From positions 176,433,601 to 176,497,600 of the forward strand of contig OZ007496.1 in NCBI GenBank assembly GCA_963931805.1: DNA of 64,000 nucleotides, written 5' to 3'. A program made the position numbers and the translations under genes. This DNA comes from Microdon myrmicae (Eukaryota > Arthropoda > Insecta > Diptera > Syrphidae). Every line of letters begins with the position of its first letter. The stretch's first letter is position 1. Positions 11,332-23,499 of the stretch are shown piece after piece. The notes under the pieces were generated by a model, which had not been told where the DNA came from, did no database searches, and was given only the letters and a program-made list of their open reading frames with translations.

Positions 11332-11606
11332 AGCAACATAATTACCTACATCTAAAGTATAACTAAGTTACAAATTAGAGAGCATAAGAACTATATTAAC
11401 TAGTCTTAACCTAAGGTAACCAGGACAAATTAAGAACGCAGGAGGAGGGGCGAGAGGTGGGGGCACGTTATAGTAGAGTGTAGAAGCGCCGCTTAAGCTT
11501 GGTGGTGAGAATAATTTAGGAGGCGGTACTTGAGAGTATGGGTAGAGAGGTCGAAGTCAAACAAGGTGGAATTGGAGTTGACATTTCTTAGCAACCGCGC
11601 GAGGGG
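11332..11606 (-). pseudogene. Jockey/CR1-like element, 3' terminal part (minus copy, segment 2)
   Basis: The reverse complement of 11,440-11,606 matches the plus copy at 16,845-16,953 (CTGAGAAATGTCAACTCC-like text and the following TTTGACTTCGACCTCTCTA region). This is the very C-terminus of the RT protein. Text from 11,332 to about 11,440 is probably its 3' untranslated region. The match continues beyond the insertion at 13,405, so this is the downstream half of one interrupted copy. Confidence 0.85.
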
Positions 11607-11744
11607 TGTGGTAATTTTGTAGTGCATTCACTATCGTCTTCAAAAGTCTTCCTTCTTTTTGTTCCATAATGAAAACACCTCAAAATCCACCTTGGTCTTT
11701 TCTTTGGTTTTTATTCAAAACTTTAATATAACTTAAAATTCACT

Positions 11745-11850
11745 CCGAAATAACAATTCAAAAGAGGTAGTTTATTGATAAACTGTACATTCTTTCCAAA
11801 ATAACAATTCAAAAGAGGTAGTTTATTGATAAACTTTACATTCACTCAGA
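11745..11850. repeat. ~56-bp tandem duplication inside G element 1
   Basis: AATAACAATTCAAAAGAGGT with its continuation TTTATTGATAAACT occurs twice in succession. Confidence 0.85.
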
Positions 11851-12483
11851 AATAATTTGAACTGGTGCACGGTGTCTTAACAATTTTCAATACAATTTAC
11901 CAAACATGATATCCCTAAGATAAAATAAAAACTTCAATCTCCATCCCCTTGACCCAAGCGACCCATCGGACAGCGATCACCGACGAGCGATCCCGGTGAG
12001 GATGGGCACACACACATAATCACCCCGGTCGCCCATGCTGAGCATCCATCAGCATACCAACCATGGACATGCAGATACGTTTCGGTTGAAACAAGAGTAA
12101 TTCATGCAGCTGGGGTAAACCATTATGATGAGGGTGTTTATATTGTTACAAACCGCACACAACTCCTTGGCCGCTCGTGCTTATGGCCGTAGCCGGCCGA
12201 GGGATCGGACTCTCGTGTGTGTGTTTACATTGACGAGAATCCTTTTTCCCTAGGCAGCCAACCGCGAAACGTAATACTCCTTATGTCTCACAATCAACCA
12301 ACATGCGCGAGTTATGGTTTTTGAGTTCAAACTGAAAAGCGAGAATCACGTCTCGTGGGGAATGTCGACCCAATTTTCTATTAACACAAAATAAAGAATT
12401 CTAAGAAATTAAAACTCGCACTTTTTGTTTTTTTTGTCACTTTTATTGTTTCTTTTATTTGTACTGAATCTACTAGTCATTCA

Positions 12484-12670
12484 TCTTTCTATTTATTTTA
12501 ATTAACATTCACTTCTTTTTCTTAAATCTTCTCACAAATCTTTCTGAGCAATGGATTTAACTTCACTCTGTACGTCTTTCTATTTGCTTTAATTAACATT
12601 CACTTCTTTTTCCTAAACCTACTCACAAATCTTTCTGAGCAATGGTTTGAACTTCTCTCTGTTCGTCTTT
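12484..12670. repeat. ~90-bp tandem duplication inside G element 1
   Basis: TTTAATTAACATTCACTTCT followed by the text through CTTTCTGAGCAATGG occurs twice, with the start of a third unit. Confidence 0.8.
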
Positions 12671-13404
12671 CTATTTATTTTTATTACCATCCACTTCTAT
12701 CTCTTATTCTATCCACATCTTTTTCACAGTCACCATCTGGTATTTTTCGTTATTTGTTTAACTATAATACTTACATTGGTTAGCGCTTTTTTCTTTGTCC
12801 TTAAACTCTATACAATTCTCTCCTGGACTCACCCTGTACTTTTACTTCATTCTCGATTTACTACCCAACTTCCACTTTTGCGATCAAATTCAGACTCCAG
12901 TATCTTCACGACCAACCACTAACTTTCGTGACCAACCCCAGACTACCTGCTAACTTCTTCCTACCACTTCTCGTCACCTCGGGGTCAACACCTCCCGATG
13001 ACGATAATGCAATTACCTTTCGCGGTGACCTAATTTCCGTACTTTAAGTTTAATTTGTAATTGCTTTTTACTGCGGCGTCAGACGATATTTCTTCATCGC
13101 TTTACGCCACAGTTCAATATCCGTCGTTGCGAACTGACCCAATTAGTTCTTTATGTTTTGTATGCAATTAATTGCCTTTCCATGATTTTTTTATTGTTCC
13201 GGAATATGCAATTAATTGCTTTTGCATTATTGGGCATTACCTATCTGTACTCCATAATTCCTACCTATCTATACTCTCCAGGTAAGCGATACCGCTCGGC
13301 TATACCTGGTAAAACACATGTAGTGTAGGGTTTTTGTAGGCTTTTGGGACGCTTCTGAAATATAGGCGAAAAGGTAAACAGTGGGGTTAGAATAAACCGC
13401 CATA

Positions 13405-13845
13405 GGGGCTCGTTCAGGCTATGAGAGGTCCAGTGGGCGGAATGTAGAGAAGGCGGAGATTACGCGTATTTCGAGGGTTTGTGGTCTGAGGGCTTAAGTT
13501 AAGGAGGTAGGCGGAATCGACCGAGCCGGAGAGCCGATGAATGAACATTATGTCAGCCACGACCCTGCGCTCCTCAAGTTTTTCTGAGGTTTATTAATTT
13601 GGGGCGGTTAATGTACGGGGGAAGCATTAAAGGGTTTTACCATCATAGCCTTCAGAGAGCGAACCGAAGGATGCGACGTTGAATACTTTCGATTGTACAG
13701 ATATGGATCTTGTGATAAGGAGACCATACCTGGCTAGCATATTTAAGCAGTGGACGGACGAGGGTAAGATAAAGGGATCGAGTAACGTAGGGGTTGGAGA
13801 ATTCCTTAGACCATCGTTATTCACGTCGCCTACGATTTCCATAAA
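13405..13845 (-). pseudogene. Jockey/CR1-like element, RT C-terminal part (minus copy, segment 1)
   Basis: The reverse complement of this segment encodes the post-catalytic part of a non-LTR RT: a LVRPLLKYASQVWSPYH-like block near 13,780-13,720, then IQRRILRFA, then the C-terminal region up to the insertion. It matches the plus copy at 16,556-16,830. It also contains about 150 nt around LVRPLLKYA that the plus copy lacks. It meets a plus-oriented fragment of the same family head to head at about 13,846. Confidence 0.85.
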
Positions 13846-14210
13846 GCTAGGTTTCGCCTCATTAACGACTACCTAGACCGCCTTTCGTTCAACGGCGATC
13901 ACCTATCCGTTGAAAATGCCATCATCCACTTATATACCGAAATCCCTTACTCTATTCCCTTAATTCGTTCCCCACTCTAGACAAAGAACATCAAACTCTC
14001 TGGGTAATAAATGGAATAAGTTATGGATCATCTTCTCTCGCAATCGAACTATACCTGACTACTCGAACTTTCTTGGCTGTTACCTCCAATTCACGGAACT
14101 TTTCAACACACTTTAACGCAACTGTCTTACCAAAACTCAGACCAATCTCCAAAATGACCCCAAAACATTCTTCCAGTTCGCCAATCATAAACGTAGGTCC
14201 AACGGATACC
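13846..14210 (+). pseudogene. Jockey/CR1-like element, endonuclease-RT linker (plus copy, segment 1)
   Basis: The plus text encodes degenerate blocks typical of the linker between endonuclease and RT: RLINDYLDRLSF, IPLIRSPL, then TNLQNDPKTFFQFANHKR (the N-x-P-K-x-F-F-x-x-A motif). Stops and frameshifts are frequent. The reading continues at 15,543 after a G-element insertion. Confidence 0.78.
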
Positions 14211-15542
14211 TGTGGGGAAGAAGTATGGGTGCCGGCGTACGGCACTGGTCCACTTCACTTCACCGACGTCGCTAAACAAACTGACTGCTAAAGGTTCCGC
14301 TGAATATCGCTGCAAATGGTTCCGACGAATGCCAAAAGAGAAGCGCAAACAGAACTCTACATGCAACGTCCACCAAAAGGGAAAAAAGAAACACACTTTT
14401 CACCATGTTATTGTTATGGGGTCTTTATTTAAATGCTGTTGATATATCCTGAGTTCATATAGATTTTAGCTGTTTCATATACACATATTTATGTTCTTTC
14501 TTTACCGGATTATTTTGAAAGAGATGCTACCTGTATTAATACGCGGACTCATTGCCGAAACACAGTGAATTTTCGACTCGCACAGACTCATAGGGTTCAT
14601 GCGCAAAAGAAACGCAATTAATATTTTATACACACGGCCGCAAAACTAAGGTGAAAATACTATTTCTGTGGCAACCATGGCAATTACTCGCGGCACGTGC
14701 ACTCTGGATTACTGGCGGAATTGGACTCGACTCCTTGTCTCTGCGCCGTTTGGCGGATGGTTAGCGACTGACTATGAAAGGGCAAGAATTCGTTCATCGT
14801 GTCGTGGCAGTGGAGTCAACACTAAATAAACTCACTGCCACCTACTAGGAACTTGAAAAGGGTTGCTATGGGTGCATAGGGAATTTAGTTCCAGCGAATT
14901 ACTGCCGTACAGTCTGAACGGATTCCTTAGCCGCTATGTATTCGGAGAAATTGGTTTTGGAAACACGGCCAAGTATGGGCATGAGTTGTCGGTTAGACAA
15001 AGGAGTATGGGTCTTGGTCCTTACGATGGTTGTTTCGTGGAAATGCAACCCATCGTGTTGGTGACTTACCAGTAAGTAGAATTGGTATTGGGTAGGATGG
15101 CAGCCGAAATGGCTTTCGGGGAAACTAAATGTTGCTTGGTTACAAGCGAGAAAATAGTTTAAGCAGAAAGTGAGCCGGAATGATTTTCGGGGGAAATTAG
15201 AGCTGCTTGGTTGCAAGCGAGAGATATAGTTTGAATAAGAAATTACCGAAGCGGTTTTTTGGAAAAATGTATGCGGATTGATGTAGTTGGGGGAGATGAT
15301 TAATATTCCGTTGTAAGTTTAAAAATGCATTATTTCAGCTTGGGAAATAGATTCTTGGTAAGTCTGGGGGATGTATGCGATTGCAGATTGGGGAAGGGAT
15401 GTTGTTGCATATTGGGAAGTGTGTTCTTTGCGTGTTTGCGAATGTGTGCTATTGGAGATTGGGTTATGGTGACGCGCTGTTAGCGGTCGAAGTTGGTTGG
15501 AATTATGGGTTGGTTCTCCATGTGGTGTAAAGAACCCCCACA
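14211..15542 (-). mobile_element. G element 2 (LTR-like, hairpin end at right)
   Basis: 1,332 bp, TGTGGGGAAG... to ...AACCCCCACA, flanked by a perfect TACC duplication (14,207-14,210 and 15,543-15,546). From the right the end reads TGTGGGGGTTCTTTAC and then GGAGAACC, a 7-bp stem with one G-T pair. This end is closely similar to G elements 6 and 7. Two degenerate direct repeats of a TTGCTTGGTTACAAGCGAGA unit lie at about 15,120-15,225. No protein is recognised. Confidence 0.85.
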
Positions 15543-16953
15543 TACCCCATATCGCTTACCTTAAACTCTCATACCTCATCTGATTCTGTTACTATTGCTA
15601 ACTTCTTCGCCAATCAATTCAATCAATCATTCACTAACGACTCCTTTGCTCCTGACCTACTTCAACTACCTACCTAACTTTTCCCTCGAGCCCCTCCTCC
15701 ACAACTCCTTTGATCCGACCTTAATTGAATCCAAGCTACTGGAACTCAAAGACGAGTTTACGCCGGGTCCTGATGGAATCCCTGCAATCCTCCTAAAAAA
15801 ATGCTCATCCATTCTCTCTGCTCCTCTGTACGAATCCCTTAGTTTTCGTTGCAAATCTTTTATTTCTCTAAGTCAACATGGTTTTCTCAATGGCCGATCA
15901 ACTACAACCAACCTCGTTCAGTTAACTTCCTTTACACTGTCAGCACTAGAGCACGGCAACGAGGTCGGTATGGTCTCGACCGACCTCAGTACAGCATTCG
16001 ACAACATTTCCCACAATATAAATCTCTTTAAATTATCCGCCCTGGGTTGCTGATATGGATTTCTTCTTATCTAAAGGATAGACTTTATTACGTTCGGTTC
16101 GGGTCCACGATCTCCAGCCCCTTCCTTGCCACCTCTGGGGTCCGTCAAGGTGGCCGCCCGAGTCCTCTCCTATTTATACTGGCCACTAATGACATCGATA
16201 AGGTCATTAAGAATTCCAGCTTGTCCCTATACGCTGATGATACCAAGTTATATAACATCATTGAGTCACCACTCGATTCTACACTACTACAATCTGACCA
16301 TGACAGCTTCTAGACTTGGTGTGACAAAAATTTCTTTGTACTTAACATCGCCAAATGCCAATCTATAACCTTTTGCCGTAAGCGTGTTCACTCATCTTCA
16401 CGTTCCTATACCCTTCATAACCAACCCCTGACCATTGTCCAATGTATTCGAGATCTTGGAATCCTTTTTGACAGGGAGCTTAACTTCCTCTCTCACATTG
16501 ATGAGACGACCCGGAAAGCCAAGTCTACCCTCGGATTCGTGAAAAGAAGAATCGAAGGTATTCAATGTCGCATCCTTCGGTTCGCTCTCCGAAGGCTATG
16601 ATGGTAAAACTCGTTAATCCTTTCCCCGTACATTAACCGTCTCAAATTAATACCCCTCAAAAAGAGCTTGGGTAGCGCAGGATCGTGGCTGACATATTGT
16701 TCATTAATTTGGGTCCTCTCCGGCTCGGTCGACTCCGCCTACCTCTTTAACTTAATTCCTCTGACCACAAACCGTCGAAATACGCGTAATCCCCTACTCT
16801 ACATTCCCCCTTACCAGACCTCTTATGGTATCAACGAACCGCTTTCGCGTATGCTGAGAAATGTCAACTCCAATTCCACCTTGTTTGACTTCGACCTCTC
16901 TACCCATACTCTCAAGCACCGCCTCCTGAACTATTCTCACCACCAATCTTAAG
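15543..16953 (+). pseudogene. Jockey/CR1-like element, RT domain (plus copy, segment 2)
   Basis: An RT broken over at least two frames. First part (15,595-16,053): FTPGPDGIPAILLKKC, SQHGFLNGRSTTTNL and DLSTAFDNISH. Second part (16,047-16,313): WISSYLKDRLYYVRFG, GVRQGGRPSPLLFI and the catalytic SLYADDTKLY. The usual G-V-P-Q-G-S reads G-V-R-Q-G-G. After 16,320 the C-terminal part continues in other frames and lacks ~150 nt present in the minus copy, the deletion point being near 16,555. An R1-like element follows at once. Confidence 0.88.
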
Positions 16954-17336
16954 TGATGCTTCTTCTTCTGGGTGGTTATTGAACCATTGGAAGGTGCGGT
17001 CGTGTTTCTTGTGCTCCAAGAAAAAGTTAAACGAACAAAGTGGTGTTAACAAAGTGGTGTTTTAAAAAGTGCAAGTACAAGCGGAGATCAATTCGTTAAA
17101 TTAAACAAGGTGAGCGTTTTTGAACTATAATTAAAATAAATAGTAAAATAAAAATAGCGGTGAAAGGACCTGTCGAAGACAGGTGATGGATTTTGTTTTA
17201 AATCCACGCGTGGAACAAGTAACGTGTGGAACGTCAATTGTTTTCAGCCGCCTTAAAGTAGGCTAGAAGTTCTGAAAACATCGATAAAGCGAACATAACA
17301 ACCACGAACAAAACAGGAAGTGAGTCTTGGCTCAAA

Positions 17337-18512
17337 ATGCGGCAGACGCAACCCACCCAATTAGCGACGTGGCAAACTAACCTCGAGATAGGTGATGGAC
17401 TGTCGCAGCAAACTGAGAGGCCAGTGGGGACAAATGAACACGATGAATTGTTTTGCCTGCTAGGCAAACAAATTAAAAGTTTTGTTGAAATGCTGGAGGA
17501 ACCCAAGAGGCGTACTATCCACCAACCGATGCGCGATACAATTGAAAGCATCAGAGTCCTGTATGGGGCACTGGAATCCTGGACGGCGGAAAAGAAGTCG
17601 AACGCGGTAATAAAAAAGGATACCGAGACGCAGACATTACCTCTGCTGTCAATGGTTAGCGCCACCAAGAAGAAAGGGACAACGGCCAGCATAACCCCAG
17701 AAGGAGAGCAGAATCAGTCTTGCCCTAAAGCTCCAGTTCAGAAAGAGAAATGGACAGTGGTAGAGAGAAAGGTACCAAAGCAAAAAGCAGGAGAAAAATA
17801 GCGGAAAATAGGTGCTATCAAGGAGGCTGGCGGCAAGCGAAACACCTACAGCAAGGCAAAAGCGAGTACGAACTTGCCAAAAAAAGAAGCAGCTGAGACT
17901 GGATGCCATTGTCATCGAAGCAAAGGGGCAGATCTGCTTCTTCAGCTCGGTGGATCGTGCGAGAGAACTGCTGAATACAGAAACGCACTCAGTGAGGCGT
18001 TAGGAGACCAGGGCAGCGTTAGAACGCTCACTCACCGTACAACTATCGAGGTGAAAGACGTCGATGAAATCACATCTAAAGAGGAAATCTGTGAGGCCGT
18101 GAGAGCTCAATTTGGTTTAGAGATACCAATGGTCGACATAGTAGCATTGCGCAAAGCGTACGGAGGATCTCAAACAGCGACAATAAGTCTTCCAACAGAA
18201 AATGCAAAGAAACTGCTGGGAGCGCAAAAAATTAAAGTTGGATGGGTTATCTGTCGCATTAGGGAACAGACGGTGCTAAGAAAGTGCTACAAATGCCTTG
18301 AGTTCGGACACATTGCCAAACAATGCAAGTGCGATGAAGACCGGTCCAAGCCATGCAGAAGATGTGGAACTGAGGGTCACATAGAAAGAGACTGTAGGAG
18401 GAATCCCCTATGCATGTTCTGTAAAAAGGACCACCCAGACGAGGCGAAGCATATAGCTGGCAGCAGTAAATGCATTGTATTTAGGAGAGCAATCACAGGG
18501 AAACAAATATAA
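17337..18512 (+). pseudogene. R1-like ORF1 (gag-like, three zinc knuckles)
   Basis: ORF1 is the nucleic-acid-binding protein that coats the retrotransposon RNA. The first 155 codons (17,337-17,801) are charged and Lys/Glu-rich and end at an in-frame TAG at 17,799. After the stop the plausible protein switches frame: RLDAIVIEAKGQ is read at about 17,900-17,990 in frame +1, then TIEVKDVDEITSKEEICEAV returns in the original frame. Two compensating indels are therefore likely. The C-terminus has three knuckles: CYKCLEFGHIAKQC, CRRCGTEGHIERDC and a last CMFCKKDHPDEAKH variant. It ends with TAA at 18,510-18,512, directly overlapped by the ORF2 frame. Confidence 0.85.
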
Positions 18513-19603
18513 AGGTTGTCCAAATTAATCTCAATCACTGTGAGGCAGCTCAGGACATCCTGAAACAAACAGCTAGGGAGGAGAGAGCTGACGTCATTCT
18601 CATCAGCGAACCGTACAAGGCTCTCAGCAACAACATATGGGTGATCGACAAAACAAATATCGCAGCTATATGGTTAGGTGGAAGACATGTGTTTCAAGAC
18701 GTCTACAAACAGGCCGAGGGCTTTGTCAGGGCAAAAATTAATGGCACACATTTTTACAGCTGTTATGCCAGGCCGAGTTGGTCCCTTAGCCAATACCAGG
18801 CCATGTTGGACAATTTGGTGACAGATGCCCAAGGAAGGCCTAAAGTGATTATAGCCGGCGACTTCAACGCATGGGCAGTGGAATGGGGCAGCCGATCAAC
18901 AAACACTAGAGGCCGTATGCTGTTGGAAACCTCTGCATCTCTGGACATCAGCATTGCAAACAACGGGCGGGTAAATACATATCGTAATGGAGGAAGAGGA
19001 TCGGTCATCGGCATCACTTTTGCGAGCAACTCCCTCCACCGTAAGTTAAAATGGCGGGTCAGCAAGGAATACACACACAGCGACCATCAGGCCATTATAG
19101 TCAATATACAACAAAACAAACGTAGAAGGAGTCTCCAAGTAGGTGGCCCGAAATGGAAAGACACATTTTTTGACAAAGACTCCTTTGAATTAATATTGAG
19201 TACCACCGATGTGACCAATGCTGAAACAGCCGAAGCCCAGTCACACCAACTCATCCGTGGTGTCACGACAGCGTGCGTTGCAGCTATGCCCAGACGATCT
19301 AACGGAGAATTTATTACACCTTGTTATTGGTGGAATGAGGAAATAAAGGCACTCAGGACTCGCTGTCTACAAGCCCGACGCAAAGTGCAGCGGTCTAGGA
19401 GGACAGCCAACTTCCAAGAGCACTTGGACGAGTTCCGGTCAGCACGGCGCAATCCACAAAAGGCGATCAAGGACAGCAAAACGAGGTCCTTCAAAAGCCT
19501 ATGCGAAGGAGCCGATATAAATCCATGGGTTGCGGCATACAAGATGGTAATGAGTAAGCTGAAGGGTTCCAGGTTCCCGCAGATATCATGTCCAAAATGC
19601 TGA
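18512..19603 (+). pseudogene. R1-like ORF2 N-terminus: AP-type endonuclease
   Basis: This domain nicks target DNA to prime reverse transcription. The frame opens at the ORF1 stop in the -1 register (KVVQINLNHCEAAQ), so there is no need for the ATG at 18,641. Visible blocks: VILISEPY, then PKVIIAGDFNAWAVEWGS, NTRGRMLLE, and the catalytic SDHQAIIVNI. It ends out of frame at 19,603 because of a one-base indel near 19,577. The protein sense continues in another frame as ADIMSKMLRSIV in the RT part. That indel separates endonuclease from RT, so no full ORF2 product can be made. Confidence 0.87.
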
Positions 19604-21393
19604 GGTCAATAGTAAACCAACTATTCCCACAAGGCACATCCCCACATTACGACTTAATAAGCGAGACAGTGGTGGAGGACATCCCGAGAATCACGTCAGA
19701 CGAGCTACAGTCGGCATGCAGGAGCATACAGGACGGCAAATCGCCGGGTCCTGACGGAATTCTAAACAAGGCGGTGAAAGCGGCAGCTGAAAGTCGACCG
19801 GCCATGTTTATAACCACCATGCAAACGTGTCTAGAGGAAGGTGTCTTTCCAGAATCTTGGAAACTGCGACACTTGGTGCTCCTACCAAAAAGTAAAAAAC
19901 CACCTGGAGAACCCTCATCATATCGCCCAATATGCCTTCTCGACACTATGGGAAAGATATTGGAAAGAGTGATATACGAAAGACTGCTAACCGTAGCAGA
20001 AGAAAAAGCAGACTTATCGAACCAACAATACGGGTTTAGAAAATCGCGCTCCACCGTCGATGCCATAAAGAGAGTAGTTGACATTGCGACGGAAGCAATA
20101 AGTGGAGAGAGATGGCGTTGGAGCACAAAGGAATACTGTGCGGTTGTAACACTGGACATAAATAATGCCTTTAACTCGGCAAAACGGCCAGTCATAAATA
20201 GAGCGCTTCACAGAATGGGCACCCCACACTACCTCCAGAGAATAATTTCCAGCTACCTCAGTAACAGGAAGCTGAGGTATGCAACAGGCGACGGTGTAAA
20301 ATACCACAACGTCTCAGCGGAAGTTCCACAAGGATCAGTTCTGGGACCCCTCTTATGGAACATCATGTACGATGGCGTTTTGCGATTGGTGTTGCCACAA
20401 CAGATCCAGTTGATGGGTTTTGCGGACGACATTCCCCTTCTGACAGTGGCAAAACATATTCATGAGATAGAGGCAGCTATTGACGACGCAGTGGTGAAAG
20501 TCAAAGAATGGCTGGTATCCGCTGGTCTCGAGATAGCAGACCACAAAACAGAGGCGGTTTTAATAACCAGCCGAAAAAGGGTGGAATATATGAATATAAG
20601 GATCGAAGATCAAATTATTAGATTGAAAGACGCAATAAAATATCTAGGAGTTATGATCGACAACAGGCTACAATTCAAAGAGCATGTCAAGTATTCTAGC
20701 AAAAAACCGTCAATGCTGCAAGCAGCACTTGCTCGAATACTACCAAACATCGGAGGACCTGGATATCCACGAAGAATCTTGATGTCTAGAGTAGTGTCCT
20801 CGGTGCTACTATACGCCGCCCCTGTTTGGGCAAGTATACTGACGACGAAGGAAGCGAGGAGAAAGCTGACGTCAGTCTATAGACTCTGTGCCTTAAGAAC
20901 TATCAGCGGTTTCCGAACCATCTCGGACGAAGCTGCTTTTGTCGTAGCCGACATGGTTCCAATTGATATCCTTGCGGACGAGATGTTAAGAATCTACAAC
21001 AAGAGAACGTCAAGGCAACTGGAACCAACAGCAGTCAAGGAGATCAAGGAGGAAGAGAAAGCAACCTCATTAACCATATGGCAAACTCGGTGGGACAACA
21101 CTACGAAAGGCAGATGGACGTACAAATTAATCCCATCTATCGCCACCTGGATGAAGAGAGACCACGGTGCCTGCAACTACCATCTGACCCAGTTCCTGGC
21201 CGGCCATGGTGGATATCGTAAATATCTGCACCGTTTTGGACACAGCATCTCACCGTTGTGTCCAGTGTGCCTAAACCAAGAGGAACATACGGAGCATGTG
21301 GTGTTCCACTGTAGACGCTTCAACGAAGGAAGACCCAATCTCCCAGGCCCGCAAGATCTCATAGAGCAGATGCTATGCTGCGAGGATAACTAG
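19588..21393 (+). pseudogene. R1-like ORF2 reverse transcriptase and C-terminal knuckle
   Basis: A 601-codon open frame with the full RT domain. SPGPDGILNKAVK lies near residues 50-65, YRPICLLDTMGKILE near 110, QYGFRKSRSTVDAI near 150, TLDINNAFNSAK near 190, VPQGSVLGPLLWN near 250, and the catalytic FADD is at residues 278-281 (20,419-20,430). The thumb includes YLGVMID. Near the C-terminus is CPVCLNQEEHTEHVVFHC, the CCHC motif of R1-type elements. The open frame is intact. Only the upstream frameshift and the ORF1 stop inactivate the element. Confidence 0.9.
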
Positions 21394-21690
21394 ATGGAGA
21401 TAAGCGCATATGTGACCAAAGTGCAACTCGAACTTAGAAGAATCGGCAAGCACAAATAGCCGACATGGAGACAGCAGCTTAAAAAAGCATAAAGCTAACC
21501 AGCCCCGCGAAGTAATACCTAACGGCAGTCCCGCGGGGAGAGTGGTTGACGGGAGCGAGGGTGTGGTTTAGTACGCCGGCGTGCGACTTGGAACCGTCGT
21601 TCCAGTTACACGGATCGTGCATGCTAGTAGCACGGGCTGCTAGTATCTATGAAGATTCCACATCCGTTGGCGCATCAAAAAAAAAAGTAC

Positions 21691-22099
21691 ACACACACAG
21701 ACCAAAGCACAGATTATCAGACTCCAAAGACGTAATCTGCGTTTTCTACCCTCGTTAGGACCTACCGTCACTCTTTTTATCTTTTAATCTAGGAATTCGG
21801 ACCTCGGTTTGGCGTTCGATAGGTGAGGTATAATAATAACAAATGCAAAATCGATAAGGACATAAAAAAAAATTTTTTTTTTTTCTTAAACAATTTTGGA
21901 CATCATCACCACTATTCCCTCTGGATAAAGGAAGCACGGTAGTTACTACAACAGGAGATTCTACCAGAATCTACCTGTTACACCGCCTCGCCAAGGAATA
22001 TCTGAACAGAATCTTCGGTGGGGGGCAACGATTATCGTCTGCTGGCAGTGGATAGTTTTCGTCGGTAAATATCCGGTATAAGTATGAATCGATCCTGAC
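21691..22099. other. unassigned spacer
   Basis: No supported gene. It contains a poly-A/poly-T inverted tract at 21,866-21,886. Confidence 0.5.
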
Positions 22100-22400
22100 T
22101 TTTTTTTTTAAAGATTTGCACATGACTTGCAGAAAATCATTCCACGTAATAACCAGGTATTCAATGTCAATGTACATTGATATCTCGTTATCCTGCCTCT
22201 TTTTGTCCTCCACTGCTGTGCTTTGACAAGATTCCTTTTATGTGCGCGCTTCATGAATTGTGAGTTGATAGCTTTAATATATGAGATAGTCTTGAATTTG
22301 TAAAGCGCCAGCGTCATGTCAGTATTATATGTGAACAAGATATCGACTGGCAGTTGGATAATTCGAGCTTCGTCATCAGGGCGTACGTTTCTTGAAGAAA
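22100..22400 (-). other. exon-like open stretch (unrecognised)
   Basis: On minus, a frame open from about 22,400 to 22,170 reads ISSRNVRPDDEARIIQLPVD and continues with ALYKFKTISYIKAIN. The amino-acid order looks like real protein, but no family is recognised. It lies on the same strand as the better exon candidate at 23,742-23,969 and could belong to the same gene. A chance ORF cannot be excluded. Confidence 0.3.
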
Positions 22401-23122
22401 TTAATAATTCGTCAACCCGCCTTCGGCGTGGTCACCTTTTATTCTTCATTGTGTGACTGGAGCTCTTACATAGTTCCATGAAGATGAAGTTCTTCACGTA
22501 GAAGTGCCCAAATGACAAGCACCAAAAGGATACGTTTTGTCCACTATACGCCATTGAATCGGAAGTATTGTAAAAATCGGCCATGCAAGGTAAGTACAAA
22601 ATATTAACCAAAGTTAAAATACATTTTAATATACATTAGTGAATAATTGTAAAACATTTTCCAATTGCCACTCATCCAACTCTACACTGATTTCAAGGAA
22701 TTAATAGAATTGGTCGCATTTGCTGTCATATTTTAAAAGTCAATAACCAAACTCTCTTCGGGTCCCATTCGACCATAAAAGTACTTTTTCTATGCTTTTC
22801 TAACAGTGAAATGATATTATTTTCGGAAAATTTAAATATTTTTGCAATATCTTGAACACGATTGACAGAAAACTTTTGGCAATTATTTGACTCTTACGAA
22901 TATTAAAGTTATCCGCCATCTGGCAGCTAACTTAAAAAATTCTCTCCCAGTAAGTTTCATCATTCAATTGCTGATTACGTTGCTCTCGATACCTTTCCTT
23001 TCCCAGCAGTCGCGGTGCGGCTTATCCAGCAGAAAGGAAAAACTTTTATTCCAAGTTCCATCTTCTTATGCAGCACTTGTTGTAATCTTAACTGTAACCA
23101 ATAAAAATCCGCTCCTAACATC
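22401..23122. other. unassigned AT-rich spacer
   Basis: No recognised element or gene. Possible intron if the minus exon candidates on either side are real. Confidence 0.4.
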
Positions 23123-23393
23123 AAATTTCGTGGAAATACATAAATTTTAATTCCCCATTATTCACGAACACAAAAACCATAATGTCAGGATAAGGGCTGT
23201 CGATATTCTTGTTTCCATTGCCCGAGTTACCTCCGAGGTCGGCTGTCTGGTATCGTGTTATGAAGAACAGGCTCAAAGAACTGTGACCTTCGTGAACAAA
23301 GTTAAAAAGTGATTTGTACACAAATTTGTTTTTTATTACATAAACTTGGAAACTTTGTTGAACGTTGTGTATCTCCTTGCCAGATCTATTCAT
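23123..23393 (-). other. exon-like open stretch (unrecognised)
   Basis: A 90-codon minus frame with plausible protein composition: KNKFVYKSLFNFVHEGHSSL, then SPYPDIMVFVFVNNGELKF. There is no recognised domain. Same strand as neighbours at 22.1 and 23.7 kb. Confidence 0.3.
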
Positions 23394-23499
23394 TGGTCAG
23401 TTAGTGTTGTTTTTAATTGAGCTGTCGAGAAGTAGTTAAGAACTTTGCTCTGTCATTTAGAAATGCTATTCACTCATTTTCTCATTTTCATATTACCGT

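Larger units (their letters stand above)
11607..13404 (-). mobile_element. G element 1 (LTR-like, hairpin end at right)
   Basis: This 1,798-bp insertion splits the minus Jockey/CR1-like copy. Left edge: GGGG then TGTGGTAATTTTG. Right edge: AAACCGCCATA then GGGG. Removing it and one GGGG joins the host element text cleanly (AACGAGCCCC then CGCGCGGTTGC on minus). From the right the end reads TATGGCGGTTTATTCTAACC, a GGTT/AACC palindrome just inside the terminus. The interior has two tandem duplications (about 11,745-11,850 and 12,484-12,670) but no recognisable coding region. A splice-donor-like CCAGGTAAGC lies near 13,280 on plus. The canonical CA end is altered to TA. Confidence 0.82.
16960..21690 (+). 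mobile_element. near full-length R1-like non-LTR retrotransposon
   Basis: Order on plus: a leader of ~380 bp, ORF1 (17,337-18,512), ORF2 endonuclease (18,512-19,603), ORF2 RT and C-terminal knuckle (19,588-21,393), then ~300 bp of 3' text. The end is not sharp; an A-rich stretch at 21,677-21,687 is the likely tail. The element sits at the 3' end of the Jockey/CR1-like copy. Three-knuckle ORF1, FADD rather than YADD and a knuckle after the RT fit the R1 clade. It is interrupted by one stop and a few indels, so it is a young but dead copy. Confidence 0.85.
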
